Below, one piece after another: positions 18,593 through 27,660 of a stretch of 64,000 nt of DNA (position 1 is the stretch's first letter; every line of letters starts with the position of its first letter). Source of the DNA: CAVOOW01 sp963697675 (GTDB taxonomy: Bacteria > Actinomycetota > Actinomycetes > JACCUZ01); contig CAVOOW010000006.1 in the NCBI GenBank assembly GCA_963697675.1, forward strand, positions 558,001 to 622,000, written 5' to 3'. The notes beneath the pieces were generated by a model. That model was not told the origin of the DNA and did no database searches. It worked only from the letters and a program-made list of their open reading frames with translations. The position numbers were made by a program, and so were the translations under genes.

Positions 18593-20178
18593 AGGGCGTC
18601 GCTCGGCTCGTAGACGCCCCACACGTCGCGCAGGGTGTTGCAGACCTCGCCGACAGTCGCCCTGGCCCGCAGCGCGTCGTGCATCGGATAGAGCAGGTTG
18701 ACGTCGCTGTCCGGATCGGCCGCGGCGGCCCTGAGCTCGTCGAGGTGGCGGGTGACGGCCTCGTTGTCACGCTCTTTCCGCAACCTGGCCAGCCGCTCGG
18801 ACTGCTGCGCCTCGATCGTCGGGTCGCCTCGCAGCGGCTCGAAGATCTCGTCGTCCTCGCGCTGGAACTTGTTGACGCCCACGACCACGCGGCTGCCGTC
18901 CTCGATCGTCTGGATGACGTCGTAGGCCGCCCGCTCGATCTCCCGCTTCTGATAGCCGACCTCGATCGCCGCCACCGCGCCGCCGAGGTCTTCGACCGCC
19001 GCCATCAACCGGCGGATCTCGGCCTCGATCTCGTCGGTCATCGCCTCGACGGCGAACGACCCTGCGAACGGGTCGACCGTGGCGGTCAGGTCGGTCTCGT
19101 GGGCGATGACCTGCTGGGTGCGCAGGGCCAGCCGTGCGGCCTTCTCGCTCGGCAGCGCGATCGCCTCGTCGAAGGAGTTGGTGTGCAGCGACTGGGTGCC
19201 ACCGAGGACCGCCGCGAGCGCCTGCACCGTCACCCGCACCAGGTTGACCTCGGGCTGCTGGGCGGTGAGCTGCACGCCGGCGGTCTGGGTGTGGAAGCGC
19301 AGCATCGTCGACTTGGGGTGGCGGGCGCCGAACTCATCGCGCATCACTTCCGCCCAGATGCGGCGTGCGGCGCGGAACTTCGCGACCTCTTCGAGCAGCG
19401 TCGTGCGCGCCACGAAGAAGAAGGACAGCCGGGGGGCGAAGTCGTCAACGGCCAGTCCGGCGGCCAGCGCGGCGCGCACGTACTCCCTGGCGTTCGTGAG
19501 GGTGAACGCCACCTCCTGCGCGGGCGTGGCACCCGCTTCGGCCATGTGATAGCCGGAGATGGAGATCGTGTTCCAGCGCGGAATCTCCTTGTGGCAGTAG
19601 GCGAAGATGTTGCTGATCAGCCGGAGCGAGGCCTTGGGCGGGTAGATGTAGGTGCCCCGGGCGATGTATTCCTTGAGCACGTCGTTCTGGATCGTGCCGG
19701 TCAGCCTCGCGGGGTCGACGCCCTGCTCCTCGCCCACCAGTTGATAGAGCAGGAGGAGCAGCGCCGCAGGGGCGTTGATGGTCATCGACGTGGAGATCTC
19801 GTCGAGCGGGATGCCGCCGAACAGGGTGAGCATGTCCTCGATCGAGTCGATCGCCACCCCGACCTTGCCGACCTCGCCCGCGACCTTGGGGTCGTCGGAG
19901 TCATAGCCCATCTGGGTCGGCAGGTCGAACGCGACCGAGAGCCCGCCGGTGCCGGCCTCCACGAGCCGCTGATAGCGCTCGTTGGACTCCTGGGCGGTGC
20001 CGAACCCGGCGTACTGGCGCATCGTCCACGGCCGGCCGGTGTACATGTCGGGATAGACCCCGCGCGTGAAGGGGAAGCTCCCCGGTGCGCCCAGCGCGAC
20101 CTCCGGGTCCCAGCCCTTCAGCGTCTCGGACCCGTAGACAGGCTCGATCGGCAGACCCGACTCGGACTTACGCACCAT
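18589..20178 (-). CDS. B12-dependent acyl-CoA mutase, large (substrate) subunit
   Basis: A 529-residue catalytic TIM-barrel subunit of the methylmalonyl-CoA mutase family without its own cobalamin domain. Conserved segments include RPWTMRQYAGFGTAQESN, GGLSVAFDLPTQMGYDSD, STSMTINAPAA, GTIQNDVLKEYIARGTYIYP, ISGYHMAEAGATPAQE, HTQTAGVQLTAQQPE and GGTQSLHTNSFDEA. Tyr in RQYAGF and Arg in IARGTYIYP match methylmalonyl-CoA-type specificity rather than the Phe/Gln pair of isobutyryl-CoA mutase, judged by eye. The ATG at 20178 gives the standard start. The B12-binding subunit is probably the gene at 48750. The stop overlaps the amidohydrolase start. Confidence 0.9.
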   Translation of the reverse strand: MVRKSESGLPIEPVYGSETLKGWDPEVALGAPGSFPFTRGVYPDMYTGRPWTMRQYAGFGTAQESNERYQRLVEAGTGGLSVAFDLPTQMGYDSDDPKVAGEVGKVGVAIDSIEDMLTLFGGIPLDEISTSMTINAPAALLLLLYQLVGEEQGVDPARLTGTIQNDVLKEYIARGTYIYPPKASLRLISNIFAYCHKEIPRWNTISISGYHMAEAGATPAQEVAFTLTNAREYVRAALAAGLAVDDFAPRLSFFFVARTTLLEEVAKFRAARRIWAEVMRDEFGARHPKSTMLRFHTQTAGVQLTAQQPEVNLVRVTVQALAAVLGGTQSLHTNSFDEAIALPSEKAARLALRTQQVIAHETDLTATVDPFAGSFAVEAMTDEIEAEIRRLMAAVEDLGGAVAAIEVGYQKREIERAAYDVIQTIEDGSRVVVGVNKFQREDDEIFEPLRGDPTIEAQQSERLARLRKERDNEAVTRHLDELRAAAADPDSDVNLLYPMHDALRARATVGEVCNTLRDVWGVYEPSDAL

Positions 20179-20263
20179 GGGCCCGATGTTAGGCCAGCGC
20201 GGGACACACCCACCGTCCGGCGTACGCGCTGTGCCGCGTCCCGTCCCGTTAACCTGGCAGCCC

Positions 20264-21457
20264 ATGGGATCCGTCAAAGCTCGGTTGCGGTCGCTGCTCG
20301 AGGGCAGCGCCTCGATCACTGTTCTCGCGATCCTGGCTCTCGTCCCTTCCGTCCTGCTGACCTCGGCGACGCCCGCGGCCGCCGACGAGACCACCCCCGC
20401 CACTGTCGGCGGAGCCGCGCTGGCGAGCACGGGCCTGGTCCTCGACGCGCCTGGTGCCACTGCGCTGCCCAAGCTGTCCGCGGCCTCGTTCCTGCTCGCC
20501 GACCTCGACACGGGCGAGGTGCTTGCCGCCCGCAACCCGCACGGCCACCTGCGCCCGGCGAGCACCCTCAAGGTGCTGACTGCCCTGACTCTGCTGCCTC
20601 AGCTGGACCCTGAGAGCGTCTACAAGGCTCGCTCGGAGGATGCCAACGCGGAGGGCAGCCGGGTCGGCGTCGTCCCCGAGGCCACCTATACCGTCCACCA
20701 GCTCTTCCAGGGCATGTTCCTCATGTCGGGGAACGACGCTGCCTCTGCCCTCGCGAACGCCGCCGGCGGCCACCGCGAGACCGTCGCCCGGATGAGCGCC
20801 CTGGCCAAGAGCCTGGGGGCGCTGGACACGACGGTTCGCAATCCGAGCGGGCTCGACGCTCCCGGCCAGTTCAGCTCGGCCTATGACCTGGCCCTGCTCG
20901 GCCGAGCCGGTCTGGCTCGCCAGGACTTCCGTGACTACGTCACGACGGTCCGGGCGCAGTTCCCGGGCAAGATGCCCAAGCACGGCAAGGCCCGCAAGTC
21001 CTTCGCGATCTACACCCAGGACCGGCTGCTGCTCAACTATCCCGGGGCGATCGGGGTCAAGACCGGCTGGACGACCAAGGCGCGAGGCACGTTCATCGGG
21101 GCGGCCACCCGGCACGGGCACACGCTGATCGCCACGGTGCTGCACACGAAGTTCAGCTCCTGGGAGGAGTCGCGCGCACTGCTGTCGTGGGGTTTCGCCA
21201 ACCTCGACAAGGCCCGCCCGGTCGGCAGCCTCAACCAGGTCAAGCACGTGACCCAGGCGTCGACGGTGCGTCCCGCGGGTGGTGTCGCGAAGACCACCGC
21301 GAAGTCGACTCTCGGCTCCGGGAGCAGCCTCCCGCTGTGGGTCTGGGTGCCGATCGGCCTGCTCGCCACGGTGGTATTGCTGCGCACGCGCGTACTGCTG
21401 CGCCGGCGATCGGCGCGCCGGCGCCGCTGGCCCCCGCCACCCCGCGGCGCCTACTGA
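20264..21457 (+). CDS. D-alanyl-D-alanine carboxypeptidase (PBP5/DacA type)
   Basis: A 397-residue secreted penicillin-binding protein that trims peptidoglycan pentapeptides. Signal peptide at about 1-40 (ASITVLAILALVPSVLLTSA then TPAAADE). The serine-protease-like active site is complete: RPASTLKVLTA (SxxK), MSGNDAA (SxN) and GVKTGWTTKA (KTG). A C-terminal span LPLWVWVPIGLLATVVLL followed by an Arg-rich tail anchors it in the membrane. The ATG at 20264 is taken because it opens directly into the signal peptide. It is divergent from the acyl-CoA mutase gene. Its 3' end overlaps the annotated end of the YihY gene on the other strand. Confidence 0.92.
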   Translation: MGSVKARLRSLLEGSASITVLAILALVPSVLLTSATPAAADETTPATVGGAALASTGLVLDAPGATALPKLSAASFLLADLDTGEVLAARNPHGHLRPASTLKVLTALTLLPQLDPESVYKARSEDANAEGSRVGVVPEATYTVHQLFQGMFLMSGNDAASALANAAGGHRETVARMSALAKSLGALDTTVRNPSGLDAPGQFSSAYDLALLGRAGLARQDFRDYVTTVRAQFPGKMPKHGKARKSFAIYTQDRLLLNYPGAIGVKTGWTTKARGTFIGAATRHGHTLIATVLHTKFSSWEESRALLSWGFANLDKARPVGSLNQVKHVTQASTVRPAGGVAKTTAKSTLGSGSSLPLWVWVPIGLLATVVLLRTRVLLRRRSARRRRWPPPPRGAY

Positions 21458-22505
21458 CCAGGGCGCGCTTGCGGCGGCTGAGCACCGCGACGATGGCGGC
21501 CCCGATCGCGCCGCCGAGGACCGCGAGGCGCCACCGGTGACGCGGCCTCGCAACTGCGGCGACCGGTGCTGATTCCACACCGGCCGGCGAAACGGCAGTC
21601 GGCTCCGGCCGCACCGTGGCTCCCCAGGCCGCGGTGTACATCAGCAGCTGGCTCACCAGATTGATCCAGATGAGCAGCCCCACGACGAAGCCGAACGTCG
21701 CGTAGAGCGGGTTGCTCGTGATGCGACCGATGATGTAGGTCCCTGCGAGCTTGAGCACCTCGAAGCCGATCGCCCCCAGGACAGCCGCCGAGCCCACGTC
21801 GCGCCATCGCTGGTGGGTGCCGGAGAGGCGGGAGAGCACGATCGCGATCAGCACGATGTCGGCGAGCAGGGCCAGCAAGACCGACAGCACCTTGAGCAGC
21901 ACCACGGCGACGAGGGAGTCGTCGAGGTCGACGAGGCTGAGGGTCTGGCGGGTCACCTCGGTGGCCAGCGTGGTCACGACCAGGGATGCCAGCAGGGCAA
22001 GACCGAGCCCGGTCAGCACGACGAGGTCGACAGCCTTCTTCTTGACGTACTTGAGCCGTACGTCGCTCGTGCCGTAGACGCGGCGCAAGGCATCACGCAA
22101 CGCGTCGATCAGGCCGAGGCCCGCGTAGAACAGCCCGACCAGCCCGATGAGGGTCGCGCCCAACTTGGCGTCGATGAGGTCCTGAACGTTGAGCTGGTTG
22201 GGCCCCGGCCCGATCAGGCCGGGAAAGGCCTCCTCGAGCGCGTCGGTGACCGTGTCCTGAGCATCCGGAAACCTGGCGCTGATGTAGCCGACGAGGGCAA
22301 ATGCGAGCGCGACCAGCGGGAAGAACGACAGGAAGCCGAAGTACGTGATCGCCGCTGCGAGCTGCCTGCCGTAGACCTTGATGTAGTGCGCTTGGGTACG
22401 CAGGGCGTGGTCGAGGAACGACCACCGGGTCCGCGCTGCGGAGATCCGGGCGCGAACGCGTGCCTGCCCCCGCGCGGCTCGTGAGACCGGCTTCGGGTCA
22501 GCCAC
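21240..22505 (-). CDS. YihY/BrkB-family membrane protein
   Basis: Polytopic inner-membrane protein of unknown function. The family core is clear from residue about 30 to 310: AAAITYFGFLSFFPLVALAF, GLIDALRDALRRVYGT, LVVLTGLGLALLASLVVTTL, VGSAAVLGAIGFEVLK, NPLYATFGFVVGLLIWINL and a final LLMYTAAWGATVRPEP. It begins at a GTG. After residue about 355 (SRRKRALVSRRRG) the frame runs on antisense to the dacA 3' end as low-complexity Arg/Ser/Pro sequence for some 70 codons. That tail is probably not real, but I could not place a convincing true stop. It ends a leftward series with trpS and the RNA ligase-like gene. Confidence 0.85.
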   Translation of the reverse strand: MADPKPVSRAARGQARVRARISAARTRWSFLDHALRTQAHYIKVYGRQLAAAITYFGFLSFFPLVALAFALVGYISARFPDAQDTVTDALEEAFPGLIGPGPNQLNVQDLIDAKLGATLIGLVGLFYAGLGLIDALRDALRRVYGTSDVRLKYVKKKAVDLVVLTGLGLALLASLVVTTLATEVTRQTLSLVDLDDSLVAVVLLKVLSVLLALLADIVLIAIVLSRLSGTHQRWRDVGSAAVLGAIGFEVLKLAGTYIIGRITSNPLYATFGFVVGLLIWINLVSQLLMYTAAWGATVRPEPTAVSPAGVESAPVAAVARPRHRWRLAVLGGAIGAAIVAVLSRRKRALVSRRRGVAGASGAGAPIAGAAVRACAAIPPWRAGRSAPRPTAGGCSRSRESTSRWSSRHHPRDAPSTPGSRA

Positions 22506-22535
22506 GTACGCGCACCTGCCCGTCGACCCGGCTCG

Positions 22536-23087
22536 TCACACGTCGTCGAGGTGTGGCCCCGGCAGCGGCTGCCCGAACAGGAAATCGCGCTGTGGTCGCC
22601 ATACGCCGTCTTTGCCGTGCTCGAAGAGGCTGAAACCCCAGACGGGGAAGCGCACCTCGTAGTTGGCCAGCGCGTCGAACGCGCGCTCGAGGACGGGCGT
22701 CGGGAGGTCGTGAGCGATCGTGACGTGTGGGTGGTAGGGGAACGAAAGCTCACGGGCCAGCGGACCAGAGCGCACCCCTTCCTCGACACGCTCGCAGTCG
22801 CTGATGCCCATCGCCACCGAGACGAAGACCACGGGTGACACGGGATGGAACGTGCCAGTGCCCCGCAGGTGGATCTCGAACGACCGCTCGCCCTCCGCGA
22901 CCTTGCGGAGGTGTTCCTCAACCAGGTCCAGGTCGTCGGCCGGCACCGGCGTGGGCGGCAGCAGCGTGATGTGGGTCGGGATCGACGCCGCCAGCGTGTC
23001 TCCGAAGGACTCGCGATGAGACTGCAACTCGCTGCCGTAGGGCTCCGGGATAGGCAGCGCGACGCCGATCGTGTGTGCGTTCCTCAC
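22536..23087 (-). CDS. 2'-5' RNA ligase-like 2H phosphoesterase
   Basis: A 183-residue protein of the LigT/2H phosphoesterase superfamily. The two signature repeats HITL (near residue 39) and HVTI (near residue 123) supply the paired catalytic His and Ser/Thr. Such enzymes ligate or hydrolyse 2',5' or cyclic phosphate bonds in RNA or nucleotides; the biological substrate in actinobacteria is not known to me. The GTG start overlaps the TrpS stop (GTGA), so it is translated with trpS. A role in RNA processing is possible but rests only on family and neighbourhood. Confidence 0.8.
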   Translation of the reverse strand: MRNAHTIGVALPIPEPYGSELQSHRESFGDTLAASIPTHITLLPPTPVPADDLDLVEEHLRKVAEGERSFEIHLRGTGTFHPVSPVVFVSVAMGISDCERVEEGVRSGPLARELSFPYHPHVTIAHDLPTPVLERAFDALANYEVRFPVWGFSLFEHGKDGVWRPQRDFLFGQPLPGPHLDDV

Positions 23088-24113
23088 GGGCGACCCCGAC
23101 CCGCCTGCGGCAGGAACCCAAGCCGGTCGTAGACCGTGGCGAGCGTCGACGACGCGACCTCTCGTGCGCGGCTGGCGCCTTTGGCGAGTACGTCGTCGAG
23201 GGCGGCCGGGTCGTCGAGGTAACCATGCACTCGCTGCTGGAACGGGATGACGAAGTCGAGCACCGCCTCGACGACGCCCTTCTTCAGGTCGCCGTAGCCG
23301 CTGCCCTCATAGCGCCGCTCGAGGTCCTCGACGGAGTCGCCGGTGAAAGAGGAAAGGATCGCGAGCAGGTTGCTGACTCCAGGCTTCTCCGCCGGGTCGA
23401 AGCGCACCTCGCGACCCGTGTCGGTGACCGCCGACTTGATCTTCTTCTCGATCGTCTTCGGCGGGTCGAGCAGCCAGATGCAGCCGCTGCCGCCGATGCT
23501 CTTGCTCATCTGCTTCTCGACGATCTGCAGATCGTAGATCTTGGCTGTGGCCTTGAGGATGTGCGGCTCAGGCACCACGAACGTGTCGCCGAACCTGCTG
23601 TTGAACCGCTGCGCAAGGTCGCGGCTCAGCTCGAGGTGCTGGCGCTGGTCCTCGCCCACCGGCACCTGTTCGGGGCGGTAGAGCAGGATGTCGGCGGCCT
23701 GCAGGACGGGGTAGACGTACAGCCCCACCGACGGGTTGCCGCCGCGCTGGGACTTCTCCTTGAACTGGGTCATCCGACCTGGCTTCGCCGTAGCCCGTGA
23801 AGCAGCCCAGCACCCACTGCAGCTGACTGTGCTCGGCGACGTGCGACTGCACGAACAACGTGGCCCGCTCGATGTCGATGCCTGCCGCCAGGAACTGCGC
23901 TGCCGTCGCCCGGGTCCGAGATCGCAGCATGGTCGGGTCGGGGTCGACGGTGATCGCGTGCAGGTCGGCCACGAAGTAGAAGACATCGAAGTCGTCCTGC
24001 AGCGCCACCCACTGGCGCAACGCCCCCAGGTAGTTGCCGAGGTGCAGCGAATCAGCCGTCGGCTGCATGCCGGACAGGACACGGGGAACGGTGGGCTCTT
24101 GCACGGCGAACAT
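23084..24113 (-). CDS. trpS: tryptophanyl-tRNA synthetase (frameshifted)
   Basis: Class I aminoacyl-tRNA synthetase, about 342 residues after repair, the normal bacterial length. The HIGH-like motif is HLGN in PTADSLHLGNYLGAL, followed by FYFVADLHAITV, then MTQFKEKSQR, GLYVYPVLQAADILLYRPE, VPVGEDQRQHLELSRDLAQRF and the KMSKS motif KQMSKSIGG. The frame breaks at GYGEA: removing one base near 23780 restores GYGEAGRMTQFKEK. An essential gene with all motifs intact argues for a sequencing insertion. It is preceded leftward by the CBS-domain membrane protein and followed by the 2H phosphoesterase. Confidence 0.92.
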
Positions 24114-24134
24114 TCTGCCAGTACTAGCCGGGGG

Positions 24135-25518
24135 TCAGGACTCGGACTGTGTCCTCGCCTCGGGCGCGATCGCGTCCTGCACCCCTGAACGCCGGTCCGG
24201 TCCGTCAGAGGTGCCGGCCTCCCCGTCCCCGGTCTCCTCCGGGGAAAGCGCCGTCAACCGGACGCGGGCGACACGGCGGCCGTCCAGTTCGGCGACTGTG
24301 AACCGGTGTCCGAGCGCCTCGAGGGTGTCGCCCTTGACGGGCAGCCGCCCGAGCTCGTTGATGACATACCCGGCCACCGTCTCGTAGGGGCCCTCAGGCA
24401 GCTCGAGCCCAGTGCGGTCGCCGAAGTCCTCGAGGTTGAGCAGACCGTCGACCTCGACGTCTCCGTCGACCAGGTTCTGGGCAGGCTCCTCGGCGAGGTC
24501 GTACTCGTCGTGGATATCGCCGATGATCTCCTCGACGAGGTCCTCGAGCGTGACGATGCCGTCCGTACCCCCGTACTCATCCATGACGATCGCGATGTGG
24601 TGGCCCTCTCGGCGCATCTCCGACATCGCGGAGAGCACGCGCTTGGTGCCGGGCATCATCTTGACGTCGCGGGCGATCTCGCCGACGCGGACGGCGCGTC
24701 CGGTCACCTCGGGCGCGAACAGGTCGCGCACGTGCACGAAGCCGACGACCTCGTCGTGGGAGCCGCGGACCACCGGATAGCGGCTGTGCGGGTTGGTCGA
24801 GGAGAGCCGCAGGGCCTTGTAGACCGGTGTCGTCGCGTCGAGGAAGTCGACCTCGGTACGCGGCACCATCACCTCGTGGAGCTGTCGTTCACCCGCCTCG
24901 AAGACGTCCTCGATGAGCTGTCGCTCCTCGCGGCCAAGCGTCTCGTGGCCGGCGATCGCGCCACGCAGCTCCTCCTCCGAGATGGTGTCGCGCGTCGCGT
25001 CCGGGTCGCCGCCGAGAACGCGGACGATGATGTCGGTCGACTGCGACAGCAGCCAGATGACCGGGCGCGACAGCCGCGCGATCCGATCCAGCGAGGGCGC
25101 GGTCAGCAGGGCTACCTGCTCCGCGCGCTGCAGCGCGACGCGCTTGGGTGTGAGCTCGCTGATGACAAGCGCGAGGTAGGTGATGACCAGGGTCACGCCG
25201 ATGAACGACACCCAGTAGGCGGCGTCGGGCGAGAACCCGTGGTCTTCCAGGATCGGTGCGAGATCGTCGGCGAACGCCTTGGCACCGAACGCGGCGGAGA
25301 GGAAGCCGGCGGTCGTGACCCCGATCTGTCCGGCGGCGAGGAAGCGGTTGGGGTCGGCGGCGAGGGCCGCGACCTTGGCACCTCTCCTCCCGCGCGTGGC
25401 GAGGGACCTTGACCTGGCCCTCACGCAGGGAGACGAGGGCGATCTCGGCCGCGGCGAAGAAGGCTCCGACGAGCAGGAAGGCAAGGATCAGCGCAGCGTT
25501 GGCGATCGGGGAACTCAC
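24135..25518 (-). CDS. hemolysin-family CNNM/CBS-domain membrane protein (frameshifted)
   Basis: Membrane protein of the CorC/HlyC-associated family, about 460 residues after repair: N-terminal CNNM transmembrane domain, paired CBS domains, CorC_HlyC C-terminal domain. Seen: ALILAFLLVGAFFAAAEIAL at the start, VSFIGVTLVITYLALVISEL, LTPKRVALQRAE, VMVPRTEVDFL leading into the CBS pair, VMDEYGGTDGIVTLEDLVEE and IIGDIHDEYD. Members affect Mg/Co homeostasis or efflux. The GTG at 25518 starts VSSPIANAAL. The frame changes within REGQVK; a net +1 base near 25407 explains it (AAG-G-TCC). It is first in a leftward series with trpS. Confidence 0.88.
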
Positions 25519-25653
25519 GGCGTGCCGCCTCGCGTGCCCGCCGCACGGGCGGCCGGAGCGCAGGCACGCCTGTCTATAACAGCCGTCCATGCGGGCAAGC
25601 GTAAAGGACCGGGGCAAGACGGCGGAAAGGCCGCCTGGCTCGAGATGCGGCGA

Positions 25654-26568
25654 TCAGCCCTTGGTGGCGCCGAGCGTCAGGCCGGAGACGAAGTGGCGCT
25701 GCAGGATGAAGAAGATGATCAGCGGTGGCAGGGCGATGATCATCGCCCCGGCCGCGACCAGGTTGTTGTCGGTGAAGAACTCACCGCGGAGGTTGTTCAG
25801 CGAGCTGGTGATGGGGTACTTGTCACCGTTCGAGATCAGCACGGTGGCCCAGAAGAACTCGTTGTAGATCCAGGTCACCTGGAGTGTTCCGAGCGCGGCT
25901 AGCGGCGGTCGGCACAGCGGCAGCGTCAGCTGGAAGAACTGGCGCAGTACGGAGGCACCGTCCACCTCCGCTGACTCGTAGAGCTCCCTCGGCAGCGTCT
26001 TCATGTAGTTGCTGAGCACGAAGGTGCAGAAGCCGATCTGGAAAGCGGTATTGACGAGGATCAGCGCCCAGAAGCTGTTGAGCAGTGTGCCGGACTCACT
26101 CATCCACAGGGGGAGCGGGATCTCCCGGAAGATCCGGAAGATCGGGATGAGCAGCGCCTGCGGCGGCAAGAGGTTGGCGGCCAGGAAGAGTCCGAGCAGC
26201 GTGAGGTTGAACTTGAAGCTGAACCGGGAGAGCACGAACCCCATGCACGAAGCCAGGAACAGGGTCAGCAACACAGCAGGCACGACGACGTAGGCAGTGT
26301 TCAGGAACTTCCCGGTGAATTCGGCCCGCTCCCAGGCCTCCGAGTAGTTGTGGAGCGTGAAGCCGCCGAACGAGAGGTAGCCATGCTCCTGCGTGTAGTG
26401 GTAGTCACGGAAGCTGCTCAGCAGCGCGTAGGCCACGGGGAACAGCCAGAGCACTGCCATCGCCGAGAGGAAGACGTGCATCGTGACGCGACGACCCCGG
26501 CTCTTGCCCGCCTTACCGCCTTTGCCGGCACGCACGACGACGGGCGGCTTAGCCACGGTGGTGGTCAT
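25654..26568 (-). CDS. carbohydrate ABC transporter permease (MalG type)
   Basis: A 304-residue inner-membrane permease with six predicted spans and the EAA cytoplasmic coupling loop in LYESAEVDGASVLRQFFQLT followed by LPLCRPPLAALG. The N-terminus has a basic cytosolic stretch (GKGGKAGKSRGRRVTM). It overlaps the stop of the upstream MalF-type permease by four bases. As part of a CUT1 importer divergent from beta-galactosidase it probably imports a galactoside or oligosaccharide. No ATPase is encoded nearby, so a shared MsiK-type ATPase elsewhere is expected. Confidence 0.9.
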   Translation of the reverse strand: MTTTVAKPPVVVRAGKGGKAGKSRGRRVTMHVFLSAMAVLWLFPVAYALLSSFRDYHYTQEHGYLSFGGFTLHNYSEAWERAEFTGKFLNTAYVVVPAVLLTLFLASCMGFVLSRFSFKFNLTLLGLFLAANLLPPQALLIPIFRIFREIPLPLWMSESGTLLNSFWALILVNTAFQIGFCTFVLSNYMKTLPRELYESAEVDGASVLRQFFQLTLPLCRPPLAALGTLQVTWIYNEFFWATVLISNGDKYPITSSLNNLRGEFFTDNNLVAAGAMIIALPPLIIFFILQRHFVSGLTLGATKG

Positions 26569-27544
26569 GGCTGGTCCTCCTTCATGACGATGCGCAGATA
26601 GATCACCACGAACACCGACGAGATGATGAGCATCATCGTGGCCAACGCCGATCCGAACCCGATCCGGCTCGCTTCACCGCTGATGTTGGCGTAGACGAGT
26701 GCGGCGATCAGCTCCAGTCCGTTGCGACCCTTGTTGACCACCCAGACGATGTCGAACGCGCGGAGGGACTCGATGAAGGTGATGACGAGAATGATGATGT
26801 TGATCGGACGCATGACCGGGACGATCACGCGGAAGAACGTCTGCGTCTCCGAGGCCCCGTCGACCGTGGCCGCCTCGCGCAGGCTCGGGTCGACCGCCTT
26901 GAGGCCGGCGAGATAGAGCAGCATCACGTAGCCGGTCTGCTTCCAGCAGGTCGCGACGAGCACTGCCCAGAGATTGATCTTCGGATCGCCGTACCAGTCG
27001 GTGGTCTTGCCGGTGATCTCGTTGAGCAGGCCCTGGTCGGGTGAGTAGATCAGCTGCCACATGAAGCCGACGAGAGCGAGCGAGAGCACCACGGGCAGGA
27101 AGAAAGCAGACTGGTAGAACCGGCTCCCCTTCATCTCCCGGTCGAGCAGCACCGCAAGGAAGATGCCGATGGGCATGGGGACGAGGAACAGGACGAACGA
27201 GCCAGATCAGGTTGTGCCTGATCGCCGGGTCGAACGGCGGGTAGATCGTGACGATGTTCTTGTAGTTGTCGAACCCGATCCACTTGATCGTCTTGACCCC
27301 GCCGATGCCTTCCCACGAGGCAAAGCTGAGCACGACCGACAGGATCGCCGGGATGACCACGAGGAAGACCACCAGCAGCGTCGGGATGCCGATCATCAGA
27401 TAGACCGTGATCTTGTCTCTCCGGCTGAGCCGGGAGATCGTGCCGAAGCCGCCGCTGCGCTTCCGTTTCTTGCCGGGCGGGCTCGCGGTTTCGCCCGCGT
27501 CCTGTCGCGCCCGAACCCGACAGTGATGCGTCCACGGCTGCCAC
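26565..27544 (-). CDS. carbohydrate ABC transporter permease (MalF type, frameshifted)
   Basis: CUT1 permease partner of the MalG-type gene, about 325 residues after repair. The N-terminal span is IGIPTLLVVFLVVIPAILSV, then WEGIGGVKTIKWIGFDNYKN (family segment). After a frame break come MPIGIFLAVLLDREMKGS, SAFFLPVVLSLALVGFMWQL and the EAA loop LREAATVDGASETQTFFRVI. Two net +1 bases are needed: near 27196 (restores HNLIWLVVLFLVPMPIG) and near 27510 in the N-terminal tail. The GTG at 27544 has GAGGTGG upstream; because of the second break the exact N-terminus is less certain than the rest. Confidence 0.82.
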
Positions 27545-27583
27545 GGTCGCCCACCTCTGTCTCTGTGTTGTGCTTCTCACGGC

Positions 27584-27631
27584 GCCGCCCGGGCACCCCG
27601 GTCACAAGTTGACCTTCGGTGTCCGGGCGGC
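27584..27631. promoter_or_regulatory. intra-operon hairpin after the sugar-binding protein gene
   Basis: GCCGCCCGGGCACC at 27584-27597 pairs with GGTGTCCGGGCGGC at 27618-27631 with one mismatch, and an inner GGTCA/TGACC pair extends the stem (five bases GTCAC..GTTGACC region). It lies between the sugar-binding protein stop and the MalF permease start, the same position as the hairpin in the nucleoside importer operon. It probably tunes the ratio of binding protein to permease (inference). Confidence 0.6.
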
Positions 27632-27660
27632 TTTCGTCAACCCGTGCGCGCGGCCATCGA

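Noticed and set aside
18679..20613. 644-codon open frame antisense to the acyl-CoA mutase
   Set aside because: Arg/His/Val-rich shadow with no recognisable motif; the minus-strand mutase is certain.
23084..24113. trpS as a pseudogene
   Set aside because: All catalytic motifs are intact and the only defect is a +1 base like the ten others; a sequencing insertion is more likely.
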